Assembly (NCBI GenBank): GCA_021442155.1
Contig: CM038214.1
Location: 56,762,514 to 56,826,513 of the forward strand
From: Cymbidium sinense
Taxonomy: Eukaryota; Streptophyta; Magnoliopsida; Asparagales; Orchidaceae
Length of the DNA: 64,000 nucleotides
Direction of reading: 5' to 3'
Made by a program: the position numbers and the translations under genes. This document shows, one piece after another, positions 61,101 to 64,000 of this stretch (position 1 is its first letter; each line of letters starts with the position of its first letter). The notes under the pieces were generated by a model. The model was not told where the DNA came from. It saw only the letters and a program-made list of their open reading frames with translations, and did not search any database.

Positions 61101-61642
61101 ATCATTTTGCTTGACTTGGACCCATATAAAGGTGCTAGGATTATCCATTGGATCAAACCTAAAGACGACTTGATTAAAGTGAATATTGATGGTTCTATAG
61201 CTTTCAATAAACATGGATGTGGTGGTATCCTTAGGGATTCTAAAGGTATTATCATGTGTGCTTTTTCCTATCCTCTCAGAGCCTACTCTATTATTTTTGC
61301 TGAACTTATGGCTATTAATAAAGCTATTGAAACTTGTTTGAATAGAGGTTTTCTCAACATCTATATTGAAGTTGAAGCTCTCTTGCTTCTAGACATGCTT
61401 AATTCCAATAGAAATGGGAAACCTAAAATATTTTATCTCCTTAATCATACAAAAAATCTTTTTCTCAAGTTTGTTTTAAAATTTTCCACATCCTTCATGG
61501 AGGTAATGCTTGTGTTGATTTCTTGGCTAATTTAGGTGCCAACTTAACTGAGTTCACTTTATTTGACAACCAAATGTTGCCTAAACTATTAAGAGGCTTG
61601 GTTAATCTGGATAATACCGGATTGCCTTATCTGAGATTATAA
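58196..61642 (+). pseudogene. LINE ORF2 remnant, reverse transcriptase partly deleted
   Basis: Starts at the ATG 58,196 (MFNFLIWNVRGISTL) and ends at TAA 61,640-61,642 after NTGLPYLRL. Endonuclease: KPWFVGGDFNTIL near 58,570 and SDHALLL near 58,842. Linker: NMWIQYIDFF near 58,925. Reverse transcriptase: the frame jumps near 59,385 from ENNDIKESIINN to [16 protein letters not shown], losing ~650 bp that in the minus-strand copy code for motifs including KLDITKDFD; the FADDFIIF box (near 59,600) is intact. zf-RVT-like segment FYLPSKCHCCF near 60,715-60,750. RNase H 61,180-61,600 with DGS, AELMA and the third acidic site IEVEALLLL, frameshifted near 61,495. About 1,150 codons versus ~1,350 in the sister copy. 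Confidence 0.9.
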
Positions 61643-63058
61643 TTTCTTGGCTTGTTTTCTTTTGTGTTGGTTTTTGATGAGCCTTTGCTTTTGTTTGCCG
61701 TTTGTTAAACCTTCTTTGGGTTGTGGTTATATGCTAATTTTAACTCTTTGGTTGTAGCTGATTGTTACTTTTGAACTTTTACTATTGGGTTGGCCTGGTG
61801 TTCACTCCCTGGTGGTTATTATTATTGCAGCCTTGGTTGATTTGGTTTTGGCTTTTTGGCTATCACACTGGTTTTACCACATTTTTTCCATGGCTATTTT
61901 TGATAACTTCCTATTAGGTTGTGGCTTTGTCTACTTTTGGTTTTTCCTCTTATATGGGTTTTGCCTCATTTTAGGGCTAGTTCCTCACTTACCTATTTTG
62001 GATTTCCTACTGTGGTGGTTGAATGGGTGGTTTTGTTGGCTGGCTGGGTTGACTGGTAGTGTTGGCTGGTTAGGTTGGCTAGCTAGTTGGTTGTTTTGAC
62101 TATTTTTTCCTTATCTATTGGTGACATATCTGGGAGACTGTTGGTGGTTTAGCTCTTGCTTCATTTTGGAATGGTGGAGATTTTTTTTTGGTTGTTACTT
62201 TCTTTTTCTTGTTGACTAAGCCTTGGTGGTTAGTTTTGCAAATTTTATTTTGTTTCTTTTGGTTTTAGTTTTGGCATCCTCCTGTTTTAGCCATCCTCCC
62301 TTGGCTGCAGTGACTTTGGGTTTGGTTATTGTTCTAGGTTGGCTGGTGTTAGGCTTTTTGGTGGCTGTTATTTTCTTGGCTATCTTGGGTGATATTGTCT
62401 TGATGCCTACTGTTGGTCTTTACATTGACTTGGGTTTTTTGTTGCTGTGGTGGTTGGCTAGGAGGCTATGTTGGCTAGATGGATTGGTTGTTTGTTTCTC
62501 TATTGCGTGGTGTTTTGCTAGTATTTTTTGCTTTTTCTTGACTGATGGGGATCTATCATTTGTTGGTTATTAATGATGGGCTATTCTCTGGTGGCCGCCT
62601 TATGGATGTTTTACTTAGCTGCTTTGGTGGGAGGACTTTTAGTTGTCCTTAGAATCTTGGTTGGCTGTCTTTCTCTTTGTTTGTTATTTTTCTTCTTCTT
62701 CTTGGCCAATTTGCTGCAGCCTTTTGCTGTGCTGGTCGAACCTTTGCTGATCCTTCTAAATTGGGATTTTTTGTTTTTGGTGGTTGGTGGTTGCCTTTGG
62801 CTTCCTTTCGTGTGTATTGGTCTTGGTTGTTGACTTGTTCAGGTATGCTGGTGGTGGTTTTTATGGTATTACTGCTTGGTTCCATTAGGTTGGCCAATGA
62901 TCCTACAATAACTTCTGGGTTGATGGCTTTATGTGATTGGCCTATTGTGGGTTTTAGTTGGGTTGGGCGCTCGATAATTTCTTGGTGGTTGTTTCCTCTG
63001 TTTATTTGTACTGGATCACTACTTTCCTTGGATGGCTTGTGTATGCTATACTTTAAAC
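61643..63058 (+). other. LINE 3' region, 3'-truncated
   Basis: G+T-rich 3'UTR-like sequence with long Trp/Leu/Phe/Gly-rich open frames (up to 128 codons at 62,677-63,063) produced by TTGGCTGG and TGGTGG repeats. 62,700-62,815 matches the right-hand ends of the type-A fragments. The terminal AATAAAATTCTAAC is missing. Confidence 0.72.
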
Positions 63059-63982
63059 CCTAAAAACCCTAAACCCTAAACCTTAAACCCTAAACCCTAA
63101 ACTAACCCTAAACCCTAAGCTAACCCTAAACCCTAAACTCTAAACTAACCATAAAAAAACCCCTAAACCTGAAACCCTAAACTTTAAAGCCTAAACACTA
63201 AATCCTAAACCTTGAACCCTAAACTAACCCTAAACCCAAAACCCTAAATCCTAAACCCTAAAACCTAACCCTAACCTTAAACCCTAAACCCTAAACCCTA
63301 AAACCTTAAACCTTAAACCCTAAACTAACCACAAAACTATCCCCTAATCCTGCACCTAGTGACATATCCTAAACCTCTTAAACCCCCTAAACTCCCTAAC
63401 CCTAAAATCCTAAACCCTAAAACCCTAAAGCTAAACCATCTTAAACCCTAAACCTAAAACCTAAAACTGATCCAAATATCTAACCACCAAATCTTAACCC
63501 TGCTAAGCTAAGCCCTAAGCCTCCATCACCATAAACACTAAACCTAAACACTAAATGACCCTAACCCTAAACCCTAAAATGTTAAACCCTAAACTCTAAA
63601 CCATAAACCCTAAACTCTAAAAACTTAAACTTAAACTAAATAAAACCTAAAAATAAAATAAATAAAAATCTTAAACCTAAATAAAATATAATAATAACCT
63701 AAAATAAAACCTAAAAATAAAATAAAATAATCTTATAAAAATAAACTAAAATAAAATAAATAAGAACCTAAACTAAACTTAAAAATGAAAATAATACCCA
63801 AGAATAAAAAACCTAAATAAAATAAAAACAAAATGTAAAATAAAAATAAAATAAACTTAAAATAAAATAAAATGAAAACTAAATAAAACTAAACCTAAAA
63901 AATAAACCTAATGTTAGAACCTAAAATAAATAATAAATAAAATCTAAACCCTAAAACTAATAAACCTAAACCTAAACCCTAA
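63059..63982. repeat. Inverted telomere-like and AT-rich repeat
   Basis: CCCTAAA and AACCCTA variants to about 63,640, with ACCCCCTAAACTCCC and CCACAAAACTATCC divergences near 63,330-63,400, then an AT-rich AAATAAAACCTAAA block to 63,950 and CCTAAACCCTAAG at the end. No gene seen. Confidence 0.86.
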
Positions 63983-64000
63983 GAAGGGGTAGAAGCTTGA
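63983..64000 (+). pseudogene. Start of GRP cassette 18, cut by the window edge, inverted
   Basis: The final bases CCCTAAGAAGGGGTAGAAGC match the junction of telomere repeat and GRP coding sequence in the minus-strand copies (CCCTAAGAATGGGTAGAACC), here on the plus strand. Only about 18 bp of the cassette are inside the window, so this rests on a short match. Confidence 0.6.

Larger units (their letters stand above)
56513..63058 (+). mobile_element. L1-type LINE, plus strand, degenerate and internally deleted
   Basis: About 6.5 kb: ORF1 remnants (56,700-58,165), ORF2 remnants (58,196-61,642) and part of the 3' region (to 63,058). Same family as the minus-strand LINE (shared [38 protein letters not shown]-type and DGS/AELMAINKAI segments). 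It lacks the last ~500 bp of the 3' end seen in type-A fragments: sequence passes from GTGTATGCTATACTTT directly into CCCTAAA repeat. Confidence 0.91.

Noticed and set aside
61785..63063. Overlapping Trp/Leu/Phe-rich frames that resemble membrane proteins (also 4415-5155, 17662-17969, 19790-20224, 23477-24124)
   Set aside because: They lie in LINE 3'UTR sequence made of TTGG/TGGTGG-type repeats; frames are not conserved between homologous copies.

Overview
The window reads as nuclear, repeat-only DNA of a land plant, most likely a seed plant. The evidence is thousands of bases of degenerate plant-type telomere repeat (TTTAGGG), L1-clade LINEs of plant build (ORF1 with a DUF4283-like domain and a CCHC knuckle; ORF2 with endonuclease, reverse transcriptase, zf-RVT and a C-terminal RNase H), and many copies of the 3' end of a plant glycine-rich RNA-binding protein (GRP) mRNA. 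I see no intact functional gene, no tRNA or rRNA, no CRISPR array and nothing bacterial or viral. The species cannot be named from this sequence; interstitial or subtelomeric heterochromatin is the natural reading.

Layout. From 1 to about 54,675 the + strand is the G+T-rich strand. A loose unit recurs in one orientation: (i) a ~480-bp GRP cassette on the minus strand (Gly-rich C-terminal coding sequence, 3'UTR and a short A tail), (ii) 200-400 bp of degenerate TTTAGGG, (iii) a conserved anchor close to AATTAAGTAAACCAGTAGG, (iv) 0.3-1 kb of AT-rich TTTAGG/TTTATTTTA sequence with a reproducible internal order, and (v) more TTTAGGG leading into the next cassette. Sixteen minus-strand cassettes start near 1, 12111, 14022, 16744, 20686, 22358, 24243, 27323, 30140, 33173, 35184, 39878, 41714, 46312, 49222 and 52521. 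Blocks in which TTTAGGG has become CCCAGG/CTCAGG-like lie near 11.1-11.8, 14.6-15.0, 15.65-15.9, 25.7-26.1, 29.2-29.4 and 36.65-37.05 kb.

A ~490-bp non-repetitive spacer with several short hairpins (54,676-55,169) marks an orientation switch. To its right everything is inverted (CCCTAAA on the + strand): a GRP 3'UTR-only cassette (55,170), an inverted AT block and anchor, a plus-strand LINE (56,513-63,058), more CCCTAAA, an inverted AT block, and the first bases of another GRP cassette at the window edge (63,983-64,000).

Retrotransposons. A nearly full-length LINE lies on the minus strand at 3,869-10,885 and a related one on the plus strand at 56,513-63,058; both are dead. Five 5'-truncated LINE 3' ends sit in the array: type A at 19.6, 23.1 and 34.0 kb and type B at 17.15 and 30.6 kb. 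Each type has the same truncation point and the same flanks in every copy, so they were inserted once and then multiplied with the array. Inferred history: a truncated GRP cDNA and LINEs landed in interstitial telomere-like DNA, and the composite was then amplified, duplicated in segments and partly inverted.
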